From Candidula unifasciata (taxonomy: Eukaryota > Mollusca > Gastropoda > Stylommatophora > Geomitridae), in assembly GCA_905116865.2 (NCBI GenBank), contig CAJHNH020000817.1, forward strand, positions 5,001 through 69,000: 64,000 nt of DNA. The letters run 5' to 3'. Below, piece after piece: positions 21,673-32,290 of the stretch. Each line of letters opens with the position of its first letter. The first letter of the stretch is position 1. The notes under the pieces are model-generated. The model searched no databases, was not told the origin of the DNA, and was given only the letters and a program-made list of their open reading frames with translations. Both the position numbers and the translations under genes were made by a program.

Positions 21673-21869
21673 AAGAGGCGCTTGGAGGCGAATTTTTGAG
21701 GCTGAACTTAAGACTACGCGAAGGACAAAACTGGAGATAGAGAGGATGGCACAGGATCGAATTGAGTGGCGACAGTCTGTCTCTGCCTTATGTGCCTCTG
21801 GGCGCAATGAGGATTGGTACCATAGGTGGAAAAAATGGATGGGGTGTAAATAGCAGACGAAAATTAGGA

Positions 21870-22300
21870 CTGAAAAAGAATCAGAGACTTGTGCCTGTAT
21901 TTTGTTTTGTTTTTTAGTTACTTAGATAGTATTGTACTTCTTTCTTTTCAACGGCTATATTTGATATCAACTTATGAGTTATCGTCTCTTTTTTCTTTTT
22001 TATTCAAACACATGTGTTCTGTCTATAAGCATCCTGTAACGTATTAAATAAAATAATAAAACAATAACTGTGTATTTTGATATTTTATTGACACATTTTG
22101 TTATATAGAAAAATATTGTTGTATGTGAGTGAAGCAAGAACGATGAAGCCCCACCCTGGCTATTGCGGGGGGCCCTAAAAAAAGCCGGGCCATAAATATG
22201 GCCTAACAGCTGCAAGGGAGGGTTCTGGGACCTCTCCACGGGTTGTCCTCATCCGCACTTTGTGTCAGCGGGTGTTTATCGCTTGTGTAATGTCCTGGTG
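21870..22300. other. No gene seen
   Basis: AT-rich at first, then a segment around 22130-22270 (GCCCCACCCTGGCTATTGCGG, GCGGGTGTTTATCGCTTG) with no recognised identity. Confidence 0.45.
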
Positions 22301-22306
22301 GAGTAC

Positions 22307-22309
<3 letters not shown>

Positions 22310-22375
<66 letters not shown>
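22310..22375. repeat. (GA)n microsatellite
   Basis: About 32 uninterrupted GA dinucleotides. A similar pure tract lies at 26639-26701. Confidence 0.95.
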
Positions 22376-22378
<3 letters not shown>

Positions 22379-22609
22379 ACGATAAGATACACGAACAGAA
22401 TCTAATGGCAATGATAATGTGGTTTTTGAAAACACTACTAAAAATTGAAAGGACAGGGACAATTTTAAAAAAATAGTCCTTAAAAAACATCTTAAATACT
22501 TTACACTGATCGTAAAATGTAAAAGATTATAAGAAATATTTGGGCAATCATTGGATAATATCAAATGTTTTAATACTGTAAGGGGAAAGGAACAGAGAAT
22601 CATCTAAAG

Positions 22610-22802
22610 GGCGCTGACTGATTGGTTGATTGTGTTGATTGATTTATTGTTTGTGTTGATTGATTGATAGTGTTGATTTATTGATTGTGTTGTGTGATTG
22701 ATTGTGTTGAATTATTGATTGATTGAGTGAATTGATTGATTGTGTTCGTTGATTGATTGATTGATTGAGTTGATCGTTTGATTTTGTTGAATTGATTGAT
22801 TT
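22610..22802. repeat. GATT-rich degenerate repeat
   Basis: Irregular GATTGATTGTGTTGATTGAT words for about 190 bp, without a fixed period. Confidence 0.8.
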
Positions 22803-22954
22803 AGAAAGAATTCACGGTCAACTATCCCCTGTGGAGTTTTGGGCCAAAGCCAGCTTCAAAGGAGATTTTGGTTATAAATGTGGATTCCTGTTTTTGTGCT
22901 GGGATAATAGGTGATGACTGTTTTCTTGCGCCATGGTTGTCGGCTAAAGTCTTC

Positions 22955-23500
22955 TACAGACTTCTGTCTCTGCTCCGTCTGATGGTTGTCTCCTACAGAT
23001 TTCTGTCTCTGCTCCGTCTGATGGTTGTCTCCTACAGATTTCTGTCTCTGCTTCGTCTGATTGTTGTCTCCTACAGATTTCTGTCTCTGCTCCGTCTGAT
23101 GGTTGTCTCCTACAGATTTCTGTCTCTGCTTCGTCTGATTGTTGTCTCCTACAGATTTCTGTCTCTGCTTCGTCTGATGGTTGTCTCCTACAGATTTCTG
23201 TCTTTGCTCCGTCTGATCGTTGTCTCCTACAGACTTCTGTCTATGCTCCGTCTGATCGTTGTCTCCTACAGACTTCTGTCTCTGCTCCGTCTAATCGTTG
23301 TCTTGTACAGATTTCTGTCTCTGCTCCGACTGATCGTTGTCTCCTACAGATTTCTGTCCCCGCTCCGTCTGATCGTTGTCTCCTACAAACGTCTGTCCTC
23401 TCTCCGTCTGATGGTAGTTTCCTACGGACTTCTGTCTCCGCTCCGACTTGTGGTTGTCTCCTACGGACGTCTGTCTCTGCTCCGTCTAATGGTTGTCTGT
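22955..23500. repeat. 39-bp minisatellite, about 14 copies
   Basis: The unit is CTTCTGTCTCTGCTCCGTCT followed by GATGGTTGTCTCCTACAGA (39 bp). Units alternate between GATGGTTG and GATTGTTG or GATCGTTG types. It is open in the forward frame (13-residue unit LSLLRLMVVSYRF) because 39 is divisible by 3. The hydrophobic repeat resembles no known protein, so it is treated as a satellite. Confidence 0.9.
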
Positions 23501-23630
23501 CGCATTCGGATGTGTACTAGAACGGACCAGTACTGAGTGAGCAAATAGGAAGTCAAAATAATATGTAACGTCGTTACGGTATTGTTGTCAAAATCATTCG
23601 ATGTTTACAGTCTGAAGGAGACAGACATGT

Positions 23631-23885
23631 GGATCCTTGAGGATGCTTTACCACGGGATGCCACTAAAGGAATGGTAATCAAAGTTGGATCCTTGAGGAT
23701 GCTTTACCCCGGGATGCCACTGAAGGAATGGTAATCAAAGTTGGATCCTTGAGGATGCTTTACCCCGGGATGCCACTGAAGGAATGGTAATCAAAGTTGG
23801 ATAATTGAGGATGCTTTACCCCGGGATGCCACTGAAGGAATGGTAATCAAAGTTGGATCCTTGAGGACGCTCTACTCCGGGACTC
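23631..23885. repeat. 56-bp tandem repeat, about 4.6 copies
   Basis: The unit starts GGATCCTTGAGGATGCTTTA, then CCCCGGGATGCCACTGAAGG and AATGGTAATCAAAGTT (56 bp). Copies start at 23631, 23687, 23743, 23799 and 23855. Around 23990-24055 another short repeat (TGTCCGGATTTCCAAG) occurs twice. The stretch 24060-24340 holds nothing recognised. Confidence 0.92.
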
Positions 23886-24344
23886 CACTATAAACCTCGC
23901 AGATAGCTGGTATATTGATCACATATTGTGCTCTGCATGAAGCCGGTATACCTATATTACCTCATTGGGACTGCAGAAGAGAAGATCGAGATGACTGTCC
24001 GGATTTCCAAGGTCGGACTCAAATCGATGTGATTGTCCGGATTTCCAAGATCGGACTACGACCCGTCATTTGTTAAAAAGTCAGTTGATGTCGAGAGGGC
24101 TCGTGTTGGTGTGTTTGGATGAGTCTTTATTAATTGCACATGTTTTCATCCCTTGATCATCGGTATATCAATACACCCATGGAACCTATCGTATAGCGTT
24201 CGGTGTTCTACCGTTTGAAAGCATTGAAGTTTCTACTGTTTTACCCCACTTGACCTATTTCATCGTTGGTACGACACACACATTGAAGCCGCCGCACGTC
24301 ACAATGGGAGATTGCCTTTACAGAACGATATGCATAAATTAATG

Positions 24345-24480
24345 ATTCAAGAAGTGATAACACTGTACTCGGGACATTCCCACAGGTGCTTCGTCTCCTT
24401 CCTCAGTAACCAACGAAGAGTCGACGTGCACATAATACCCGCTGTAACCTCATTAAAATCCGCATTTGCTTCCAAAACAC
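24345..24480. repeat. Dispersed repeat F, copy 2
   Basis: Partner of 6590-6725: TGTACTCGGGACATTCCCAC, AGGTGCTTCGTCTCCTTC and CCAACGAAGAGTCGACGTGC. From 24480 to 24780 nothing else is recognised. Confidence 0.5.
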
Positions 24481-24779
24481 CGCCCAACATTTAAATGATT
24501 AGTCTGTTAATCCATGCATTCTCAGTCTGCTCTCTTGTACGGTCGATCTGATCCTAGAGAGCCTTCACAATATCGACTTTATCATAGAGTACTTGGCACA
24601 GCAGCCAATCTCTCAGCCTGCTCGTTATATCGCACACCTAAATCTCCTGGACCTAAAATCCACGATGTGATTGATCCTGATATGAGTCTTATTAAGACTA
24701 AGTCTTCTGGTTCACTTGTGTAACTTTTACTGAGGTTTCTGGGATGGTCACTGGAAACACGGAACTGGTGCTATGATCA

Positions 24780-24885
24780 GCACGACAGGGAAGGAAGACA
24801 GGAAAAGTTGGCAAGGAGATCGAGTGACTTTCCTACGTGCCGTGATAAGAGCGACGTTCGGCACAGGACCTGCTATATGATAACC
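24780..24885 (+). mobile_element. LINE 3' terminus
   Basis: GCAAGGAGATCGAGTGACTT and then GATAAGAGCGACGTTCGGCA match the ends at 2550-2845 and 13390-13640 (RATFC block). The tail reads CTGCTATATGATAA. Confidence 0.6.
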
Positions 24886-25021
24886 ACCCAGGCAATCGGC
24901 TTTGATTGTAGGTGCTTTGCGTGGGGAAAATCGTCATGTTCAATCCGCATCCATAAAGGGTGAGCTTTGGGTTATAATTATGACTTGGTTATGTGCGCTG
25001 TACTTTTCTTTAAAAATGACC

Positions 25022-25165
25022 GTGGCTCCCAGGTCGACCCAGCCTTGAGTGGGTACCGGGTGCAGTCCCGAGAAGTAGAGGCGGCCGGTGTGAAAATATG
25101 GGTCTAGCCCTATATGCCCTATACGCCTAAAGGCGCAGAAAACGGTCCTTTCCTCTTTTTTTTAA
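25022..25165 (+). mobile_element. SINE family C, body
   Basis: GGCTCCCAGGTCGACCCAGC, then CCTTGAGTGGGTACCGGGTG, GAGGCGGCCGGTGTGA and TCTAGCCCTATATGCCC, ending in CCTCTTTTTTTT. It closely matches 46045-46205. The head is lost. Confidence 0.7.
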
Positions 25166-25399
25166 CTATGTGCGCTGTAAACAATGGCTTGCCTAGCACA
25201 CCACCAAGAGACCTGAAAGGAACTCCTGGGGTGCTGAAGCGATCAAAGGAGACAGAGCCAAATGCTGATCTGACCGGGGTTAATCAGATGCGTGTATCTT
25301 TATATTTGGATATCGCCACAATAGGTGCCTTGTATTTGGGCTTCATATCCTATTTCATTACCTTTCTATAAATCCGAAGACTAGAAGGCAAACAGTAAA

Positions 25400-25880
25400 A
25401 ATGAAGAAAAGTTAGAAAATAAAAGGAGAGAGAGGAAGGGAGGGAGAAAGAGAGATACAAAGAGAGAGGGAGAGGAAGAAAGAGAGAAAAAGAGAGAGTA
25501 AGAGAGAAAGAAAGAGAACAAGACAGGGAGAGCGGCAAAGAGAGAGAGGAGCGAGAGAGGGAGGAAGAGAGGGAGGAAGAGAGACAGGAGAGAAAAAGAG
25601 AGAAAATGCTAGGGAGAGGGAGAAAAAGAAACAAAGAGAGAGGGATAAAGAGAGAGAAAGAGAGAGAGGGAGGAAAAGATAGACAGAAACATAGGGAAGG
25701 AGAGAGAAAAGATGGGGAAGAGAGAGGGGAGAGAGAGAGGAGAGAGAACGAGAAAGAAGGAGGAAGAGAGAGAAACAGAGAAAGAGGGAGGGGGAAGAGA
25801 GAGAATTAGGAATATAAATGTAAAGTTATAGAGGGAGGAAAAGATAGAAAGAGAGAGAGAGAGATAGGGATAAAGTGAGA
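25400..25880. repeat. Purine-rich GA/GAAA tract
   Basis: About 480 bp made of AGAGAGGGAG and AAAGAGAGA words with no fixed period, giving basic frames on one strand and serine/leucine frames on the other. It ends just before dispersed repeat G. Confidence 0.9.
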
Positions 25881-25897
25881 AAATAAACGAACGCACG

Positions 25898-26012
25898 AAC
25901 AAAGTTTATTTTCAGAAGGTCACAAATTGGGCACGCAGGCCCGTCTTACATTTGACCATTTCAAGCATTCATTTTTCAGACTGCAGTTGCAAGTTATCAG
26001 TAATGCTTGTTA
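25898..26012 (+). repeat. Dispersed repeat G, copy 1
   Basis: AACAAAGTTTATTTTCAGAAGG, then TCACAAATTGGGCACGCAGGC and CAGTAATGCTTGTTATGTTTA. Copies occur at 46692-46832 (plus) and 60360-60430 (minus). It is probably a transposable-element terminus. Confidence 0.7.
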
Positions 26013-26084
26013 TGTTTATATTAAAATATACATAATAAAATAATCCATACACACATCATGTATATACAATCATACCCACTCCAC

Positions 26085-26180
26085 GTACAGATCATTCAGA
26101 TCAGTTCTCGTTATGCCTAGTGGCACATGAGGCTTCAGAGAGGACTTTCCATGCTTTCCTGTCCTGTGCAATCTTCAGTG
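26085..26180 (-). mobile_element. LINE 3' terminus
   Basis: The minus frame GQDRKAWKVLSEASCATRHN resembles the last residues of LINE polyproteins of the DRxxW type. It is a very short remnant. Confidence 0.4.
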
Positions 26181-26334
26181 CAGTTATCCATGTCAAAGAT
26201 GTTTTTTAGAGCACTTAATTCCTCTTGAAGTTTCAGTAACGTCGTAGATTTTTTACAGGGCAGAGCTGTCAACACTGCGCCCAACCCCCGACCCTGGACT
26301 CCAAGTACACATACACTCTTATATGTGTATGGTT

Positions 26335-26495
26335 TAGATGGTTGAGACAACGGATCAACATCATGGGGTAACTTATAAGTGCTCCCGTTTTTACTTCTGA
26401 CTCAAGCCTTAGTCCAAAGAACACCAGCGCAGTGCACGAACCCTGTAGCAACCCGCGAGGATCCTGAAATACCTTGCGTAGATTTTTAACTCCAA
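26335..26495 (-). mobile_element. SINE family D, 3' part
   Basis: ACAACGGATCAACATCATGG, then CTCAAGCC..GTCC, CCCTGTAGCAACCCGCGAGG and TCCTGAAATACCTTG. It matches 6742-6900 and the 3' portion of 30548-30940. Confidence 0.7.
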
Positions 26496-26637
26496 ATGTT
26501 TCCGTGTCCCTACTTACACCTACTCAAGCACACTCATACACGAACACATACACACACACAAACTCAAACATACATAATCGCACTCATTTTCCTCATACAT
26601 ACAAGCACCCACATTCATGCGTACGCATACATACACT

Positions 26638-26638
<1 letters not shown>

Positions 26639-26701
<63 letters not shown>
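26639..26701. repeat. (GA)n microsatellite
   Basis: About 31 uninterrupted GA repeats. From 26701 to 27010 the sequence is purine-rich and without recognised genes. Confidence 0.95.
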
Positions 26702-26703
<2 letters not shown>

Positions 26704-27009
26704 GCAGGTATAGAACAAAAAATGAGAAGCGAAACATAGAGGGAGAAAAAGTACGGAGACAGTTGTGAACTCAGAAACGAGGACATTCGAACAGAGAAAG
26801 ACAAGTAAGAACATATAAGTAGATTTGGGGAAGTTGGAAAAAAAAAGATGGGGGAGGGGGAGGGGGTTGTGAGGGTAATGTGGGTAGATGTGAAAAAAGA
26901 AAGTGGGATGGAAAAGAAATGGAACAAGATTATAAAAACAAATACAGCATTTAAAAAGCTGGAAAGGAACGAAATGCAAAAAAATACAAGAATGTGTGAG
27001 CTGTTCATT

Positions 27010-27172
27010 TTTTATGGGCATATTTTAAGTTCAGTAGTTTGCCATTGCTTTCTAAACCGTCAGATCTCAATACCTCTGTCGCAAGACAAACTGTCCGCAG
27101 CTGGATTCGAACCCAGCACCCCATCATTATAAAGAGCGTTCGCAACACCGAAGCTACAGTAGCTGACAAAAA
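27010..27172 (-). mobile_element. SINE family A, partial
   Basis: Minus-strand copy: on the plus strand GTAGTTTGCCATTGCTTTCT, then CCGCAGCTGGATTCGAACCC (box B complement) and GAGCGTTCGCAAC, ending at AGCTGAC. It matches 57380-57613 in reverse. Confidence 0.75.
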
Positions 27173-27296
27173 GAATCTATGATTTAAAAAAAAAATGAAG
27201 TAATAAAAGAGTCGTGGAAACTGACACGAAGTAGTTTGAAAGGAGACAAAAATAGAAGGAGAAAAAAAAAGAAATGTAAAATACAAATCAAAAACA

Positions 27297-27697
27297 AATA
27301 ACACAAACACATTAGAAACCAGTAACACAAACACATTAGAAACCAGTAACACAAACACATTAGAAACCAGTAACACAAACACATTAGAAACCAGTAACAC
27401 AAACACATTAGAAACCAGTAACACAAACACATTAGAAACCAGTAACACAAACACATTAGAAACCAGTAACACAAACACATTAGAAACCAGTAACACAAAC
27501 ACACTAGAAACCAGTAACACAAACACATTAGAAACCAGTAACACAAACACACTAGAAACCAGTAACACAAACACATTAGAAACCCAAACACAAACACATT
27601 AGAAACCAGTAACACAAACACATTAGAAACCAGTAACACAAACACACTAGAAACCAGTAACACAAACACATTAGAAACCAGTAACACAAACACACTA
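27297..27697. repeat. 24-bp minisatellite, about 16.5 copies
   Basis: The unit is ACATTAGAAACCAGTAACACAAAC (24 bp). Variants have ACACTAG, and one copy is shortened near 27580. The minus frames (NVFVLLVS repeats) are shadows. Confidence 0.95.
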
Positions 27698-27877
27698 AGC
27701 GTGATTATCAGCATCAGGGCACAGTGTGGTTGTGTGTGCTGAGATCAGGGTTAATCCACTCTAAGGAGTTTTTGCACTGCCGAATGCATTCTCGCTGATA
27801 TCTTAAGGTCAAAGTTCTTACAGACTAGTCATCCTTTCCATTAAACTTGAAAGATTAATCTTCTTCATTTCTTCTAC

Positions 27878-28026
27878 TTTTTTTTTTCTTCTTCTTCTTC
27901 TTCTTCTTCTTCTTCTTCTTCTTCTTCTTCTTCTTCTTCTTCTTCTTCTTCTTCTTCTTCTTCTTCTTCTTCTTCTTCTTCTTCTTCTTCTTCTTCTTCT
28001 TCTTCTGCTGCTGCTGCTGCTGCTGC

Positions 28027-28058
<32 letters not shown>

Positions 28059-28155
28059 CTTCTTCTTCTTCTTCTTCTTCTTCTTCTTCTTCTTCTTCTT
28101 CTTCTGCTTCTTCTTCTTCTTCTTCTTCTTTTTCTTCTTCTTCTTCTTCTTCTTC

Positions 28156-28228
<73 letters not shown>

Positions 28229-28341
28229 TATTATTATCCTTCTTCTTCTTCTCCATCTCTTCTTCTTCTTCTTCTTCTTCTTCTTCTTCTTCTTCTTCTT
28301 CTTCTTCTTCTTCTTCTTCTTCTTCTTCTTCTTCTTCTTCT

Positions 28342-28372
<31 letters not shown>

Positions 28373-28436
28373 TATCTTCTTCTTCTTCTTCTTTTTCTTC
28401 TTCCTCTTTCTCATCTTCTTTTTTCTTTTTCTTATT
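27878..28436. repeat. 550-bp compound (TTC)n/(TTA)n microsatellite
   Basis: Blocks in order: TTC (about 27890-28003), six or seven TGC (about 28004-28026), TTC to 28156 with a few slips, TTA for about 80 bp (28157-28237), then TTC to about 28400 and a mixed end. It lies immediately 3' (on the minus strand) of a LINE end at 28480-28545. Confidence 0.95.
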
Positions 28437-28479
28437 ATTATTCCTTATTTTTAATTATTATTAATATTCCTTTGCATGA

Positions 28480-28545
28480 GGAGCAAAATCATGCTTTATT
28501 GTCTTTTATCTCCAAATAAAGCCCTCGACCAGCTAACGTCAAGTC
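28480..28545 (-). mobile_element. LINE 3' terminus flanking the TTC tract
   Basis: The plus strand reads AAGCCCTCGACCAGCTAACG then TCAAGTCC. It parallels AGGCCCTCAACCAACTCACG, CCAAGTC at 55013-55039, which is the start of a longer minus-strand LINE. This identifies a very short LINE end next to the microsatellite. Confidence 0.5.
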
Positions 28546-29480
28546 CAATGTAGAATCGTTAATGTTCGGGTTGCATTTTGCAGCTTAAAGTTTTCTTTAA
28601 GTGAATAATAACTAGTATCGGGTTAACTTTATGTTTTCGCTTTTTGCATCGTGTATGGTCAGCTTGTGTTATAACTCATTGCTGTGGATTTCGGTGGAAT
28701 TTGTTTTCCTTGTTGTGCCCGCGGCGTGTTGTTGACTGCACTAAAATGGCGGGTGGCCAGTTACGTTCAAAATAGCGAGTAAATTTGCGAGTCCAATGTC
28801 AGCTTTTGTGATAGACTGTTCGTGTCAACAGTGGGCTGAAATTCTCCTGCGTAACAGTGTTCAGACATGTCATGTTTGCCTTGTACATTTTTACTTTGCC
28901 TGTGCGAGCTTCAAGATATGTTGGAACCTCTACTAACGACTAACTCTTTGCTTTCCTTGGAAACGGGTGAAGGTGGAAGATTTTAAGTTTTTAGTAAGCT
29001 TAACTACCTCGGAATTCTTTATACGACTGTCTGGCGCCTCAAAAGTTTCAAGTTTGGTTTCTGTAACCTTCCTTTGAGTGTTTGGGCTATGCTTTGGTGG
29101 TTGTTGCTTCAGCTAGGAGGTTTCATGTTGTGTGTAGGCTGTCGGCTGATAAAGACCGAGCCTTATGAGGTAAAAACTAGTGTGCTAATACATATTCGCT
29201 TACCGTTAAAAACTATTTGAGATATTTCTTTATCCTCATGGGGAGCTGCTGCTACTTCTACTTTTTGTTCTTCTACTTAGATCACCCTTACAATGGTGGT
29301 TACTGCGTATTGTGGTTTAAGCTAGGCTGATTCTTATTCTGTCTACTTTGATCACCTTACAATGGCGGTTGGCGCATAGTGTGGTTTACAGCTAGGCTGC
29401 TATATCTTCGTCTATCGAACGAATACGTGCTATTTTAGTAACCTCATAGCAACAGCCACAATGTCCCAGCTGAGTAAGAA
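28546..29480. other. No gene seen; one 65-bp direct repeat
   Basis: Unique sequence with no coding signal. A roughly 65-bp segment (GATCACC.TTACAATGG.GGTT ... GTGGTTTA..GCTAGGCTG) occurs twice, at about 29281-29330 and 29347-29398. Confidence 0.5.
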
Positions 29481-29499
29481 TAAACTCCACAGGGGAGCA

Positions 29500-30010
29500 T
29501 GTACAGCAAGAGTCTACCAATCATCAGTAGAAGTAACCTCTCGTCGACATATGTTTCGGCCCACGAGCTCCTATATACTTTCAGAGAGTGGGCCCACCTG
29601 AGTTCATGAAGCTCAGGGTTGGTTTCCTCTGCTGCACGTATTACCGGATGTTAACGGACAACGACAAGACAAATTGGTGACTTTGTAAAAGTTACTGTGA
29701 GATAAGAAGTCGTTGCGGTAGCATAATTAAAGCAGTCTGCATACCTGAACGACCGAGTGGCAAGCTTACGATTGGTATAACGGACACATGTTGGACTTTT
29801 TGAGCTGGTGGCAGAGGGACACTGGCAGACAATTCGGACACGATGGACTTTAAGGGATAAGAAATTGTTTTCCACTAGACACTCGGACAAGCTCACCGAG
29901 GCCCGTCCCGCACGTTATTCCGTTGTGTCCAGAGCCAGCTCGAGGCCCTCTCAGCAACCTCGCCCAGCTGTTTAAGTGTCCGTTTTGCGTTCATTACCTC
30001 GTAAGCCTAG
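29500..30010 (-). mobile_element. R2-like (restriction-like endonuclease) LINE, 3' end
   Basis: Reverse-complement match to 49700-50250 and 61860-62150: AAGCTTACGATTGGTATAAC, GGACACATGTTGGACTTTT, GAGGCCCGTCCCGCACG and GTCCAGAGCCAGCTCGAGGC. It covers the end of the endonuclease domain and the 3' UTR. It is dead. Confidence 0.65.
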
Positions 30011-30430
30011 TTGAATACGATGTAGAAGAGCAAAATCAGCATTGCAGTTGAGGTACAAATCACTGGTATTGTCTATTTTGTCGTACGGATGTGAGAGTTG
30101 GACTCTCGTTGTGGAAATTGAAAGAAGGATTCAGGCTTTCGAATTTAAATGTTATAGACACATTTTTTGAATTATTTATTTAGAACACAAAACTAATAAA
30201 TATATCAGAGACTAATTGGCAGGATTTCAGGAGCCTCTCTTGTCACGGGTGAAACGTCGCAAATTAGCTTGTTTCGGGAACGTGGTGAAACGTGATTAGA
30301 TTGCAAATACTGTGCTTCAAGAAACATTGGCGGGTAGTCGAAGAAGAGGAAGGCAAAGACGAACCTGGAATGATAACATCAAGAAATGAAAAGGACACTT
30401 ATTCCTCAGGCGGAAGACAGATAAAGATGG
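30010..30430 (+). mobile_element. LINE fragment (thumb to 3' end)
   Basis: Near 30065 the frame reads LSILSYGCESWTLVVEIERR and then FEFKCYRHIF. Further on come ACFGNVVKRD-like and GRPRRTWND-like pieces. These are degenerate thumb and C-terminal motifs of the widespread LINE family. Confidence 0.65.
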
Positions 30431-30547
30431 CGGGTCTTATGTGCTTGGGGTTCTAATGTCATCGATACACCTCCACGACCATAACGGGTCAAGCGTTATA
30501 CTATGTTAAACTCTCAATTCGAAATCGACAAATTAGAGCCTCTAACA

Positions 30548-30940
30548 GCAGTTCAGGGGAACTTCGTGGTCTTGAGGTATGGTGTCCGCCTCGAGTGCTA
30601 GAGGTCCCGGGTTCACACCCTGGTGAAGGCTGGGATTTTTTTCTGTTCACGTGGACTTCTGGTAATTTCCCCTGGTCTCTGGGCAGTGAGATCAAACGCC
30701 CTTGTGTATTGTTGGGCACGTAAAAAAGTCACTTAGCAGCTGGAAATCGAAACGAGTAGCCTAAAGGCCCTGCTCGGGCAAAAGTTAGATTATAAATCAA
30801 CCCAAAATATTTCAAGATCCTCGCCGGTGCCACGGAGCTCGTGCATTGTGCTGAGCTACTTCGGACTCAGACTTGAGTTAGAAGTAGAACGGAGCACTTA
30901 TTGGTTACTACCCGTGTGCCATGATGTTGATCTGTGTTCA
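30548..30940 (+). mobile_element. SINE family D, full-length representative
   Basis: The tRNA-derived head has GTGGTCTTGAGGTATGGTGT (box A side) and GGTCCCGGGTTCACACCC (box B) at 30568-30622. The body includes TTCCCCTGGTCTCTGGGCAG. The 3' part (ACTTGAGTTAGAAGTAGAAC and then CCGTGTGCCATGATGTTGAT) ends in a short CAAACTT repeat near 30939-30960. Relatives: 6742-7130, 26335-26495, 36485-36600, 52405-52520 and 61595-61680. Confidence 0.75.
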
Positions 30941-31104
30941 AACTTCAAACTTCAAACTTCTAAGAGCAGTTCAGGTCTTGTAAAATGTTGGTATTTCGTT
31001 TCTTCCTAATTCGATTTATTCGAAAAAATGTGTGTGTGTTTATTTTTAGTTTTTTTTTTTTTTTTTTATTAAAAACTCTCACACAGTCGGAACAAAAAGA
31101 CCGA

Positions 31105-31320
31105 AACTCATTTGTATAGACCTACAGGCACTGGAGGGATAAAGTAGTCAATATTACACAAGTCTCCTTTACTTCCAAAGATATTTTCTTGGTACCCTTT
31201 GGGACTGGTTCGACCTGAGAGACGAGGTCAATTTTTCTTCCAAAGCCACGTGAAACGGTTTTGAACCCACGACATTCACGCCGACAGACGAGCAGCTAGC
31301 TACTACCCTTCGGCAACTCC
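31105..31320 (-). mobile_element. SINE family C copy, diverged
   Basis: Plus-strand blocks: ATAGACCTACAGGCACTGG, TCTCCTTTACTTCC, GGTACCCTTTGGGACTGGTTCGACCTGAG and TTTTGAACCCACGACATTC. It is a minus copy with its head on the right. Confidence 0.6.
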
Positions 31321-31389
31321 CGAACCTTTCTGTAACATTATTTTTATAATTTCTTGGTGAATTCGATATGGGCTATCATACGAATTTTA

Positions 31390-31540
31390 TATTAATAAAG
31401 ATTTAGGCTTCTGTGTCGCTACTTTATGTTATCAGTGCCAAACATGGATAGAGAGTAAGGCATTAGAACAGATAATAACTACATGTGAAATACGCTGTCT
31501 CTAGAAGGTCAATAACAACACAGGAAGAGACAGGGTTACG
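31390..31540 (+). mobile_element. LINE thumb fragment
   Basis: The frame LCYQCQTWIESKALEQIIT, then CEIRCL, parallels LSYQCQTWTLSNAHIRKITT, then REMRCLRK, at about 38393-38480. It is a short remnant abutting a minus-strand LINE. Confidence 0.55.
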
Positions 31541-31544
31541 AATA

Positions 31545-31860
31545 CTATCATCATGCCGTGATGTCAAACTGTCCAGCATCTTTTCTCTCGGTCTGCCTCT
31601 CGTCCCCTCCAACTTTCCTACCGTCACGATGTACTCCAGTTTTCTCCTTCTCATCACTTGACTAACTGTAGATTTTCTCTTTCTGATGTGGGCAATCAGT
31701 TCTCTTCGCGAATTAGTTTCTTTCAAGACGTCTTCATTACTATTTTTATCTACCCGGTGTATTCTCGCCCTTATCTGAAAAGCCACATATCCGCAGCTGT
31801 CAATAATTTTTCACTTATCTACCAACTGTCCCTGATTCCCTTCCGTATATCGCCTGACTA
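31545..31860 (-). mobile_element. LINE 3' end
   Basis: The minus frame has IRARIHRVDKNSNEDVLKET, SRRELIAHIRKRK, RRRKLEYIVTVGKLEGTRGR and then PREKMLDSL. This is the same subfamily as 15370-15625. The left edge carries ATCATCATG (a GAT-type tail on the minus strand). Confidence 0.75.
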
Positions 31861-32035
31861 GAAACAAAAACATTTACGCGACATTCGACATAAATATTGA
31901 AATCTGCTCAACAGTAATAATGGTCTTAACAATAACAAATGAGCAGGTAGCGTGACAGGAAATAGTTTCTCTTCGAAGCTAAAGGGGACGTCACCAAGAG
32001 CAGAGGTCTCCAAACTGTCAGGTCACGCCACTCTT

Positions 32036-32290
32036 GAGTGTACGGCAAGACCCCCCCCCCCTCCCCCACACAGTCTCTTAAGTAAATGGCAAGACCCCTA
32101 TGACCCCCTTGACAATATGACAACCTTCCCGCTCCCACACCCTCCCTTAGTATATAGCAAGGCTTCCACACCCCTCTGAATATGTATCGAGACCCCCAAA
32201 CCCCCTCCCCTTTTTTTTTTTGAGAGTATGTCAAGGAACCACACACACACCCACCCACACCCCTCCCCCCACCCTTTCCTTTTTTTCCCA
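32036..32290. repeat. C-rich degenerate tandem repeat
   Basis: Roughly 40-bp units of the form TATG.CAAG.CCCC...ACCCCCTCCCC with strong C runs. A pure C run of about 22 bases follows at about 32454-32475. The stretch 32290-32750 has no gene. Confidence 0.65.

Larger units (their letters stand above)
19700..21865 (+). mobile_element. LINE with reverse transcriptase remnants
   Basis: The most complete RT-bearing plus-strand LINE here. In order: an EN-to-RT linker (VCVELRNQFEVFNALPE, about 19770-19830), RT block 0 (SIKNGKAPGEDRI, near 20360), blocks 1-2 (LGKAFYGVIYNRI, SEDQAGFRKGRNCCDHIF, 20565-20690), blocks 3-4 (VRQGCFMSPFLFLIVIDYV, 20948-21005), then a 34-bp tandem expansion, and the block around the catalytic FADD, here LNFADICAIS (21480-21520), in which the second Asp is lost. 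A SINE follows at 21545. A LINE-like C-terminus (KLEIERMAQDRIEWRQSV) ends near 21850. Many stops and frameshifts are present. It is dead. Confidence 0.75.

Noticed and set aside
22868..23536. 222-codon hydrophobic forward frame
   Set aside because: It is the 39-bp minisatellite read in its open frame; no known protein resembles it.
27818..28414. CRISPR-like or coding interpretation of the TTC/TTA tract
   Set aside because: Simple trinucleotide repeat with no spacers; the poly-K/R frame is an artefact.
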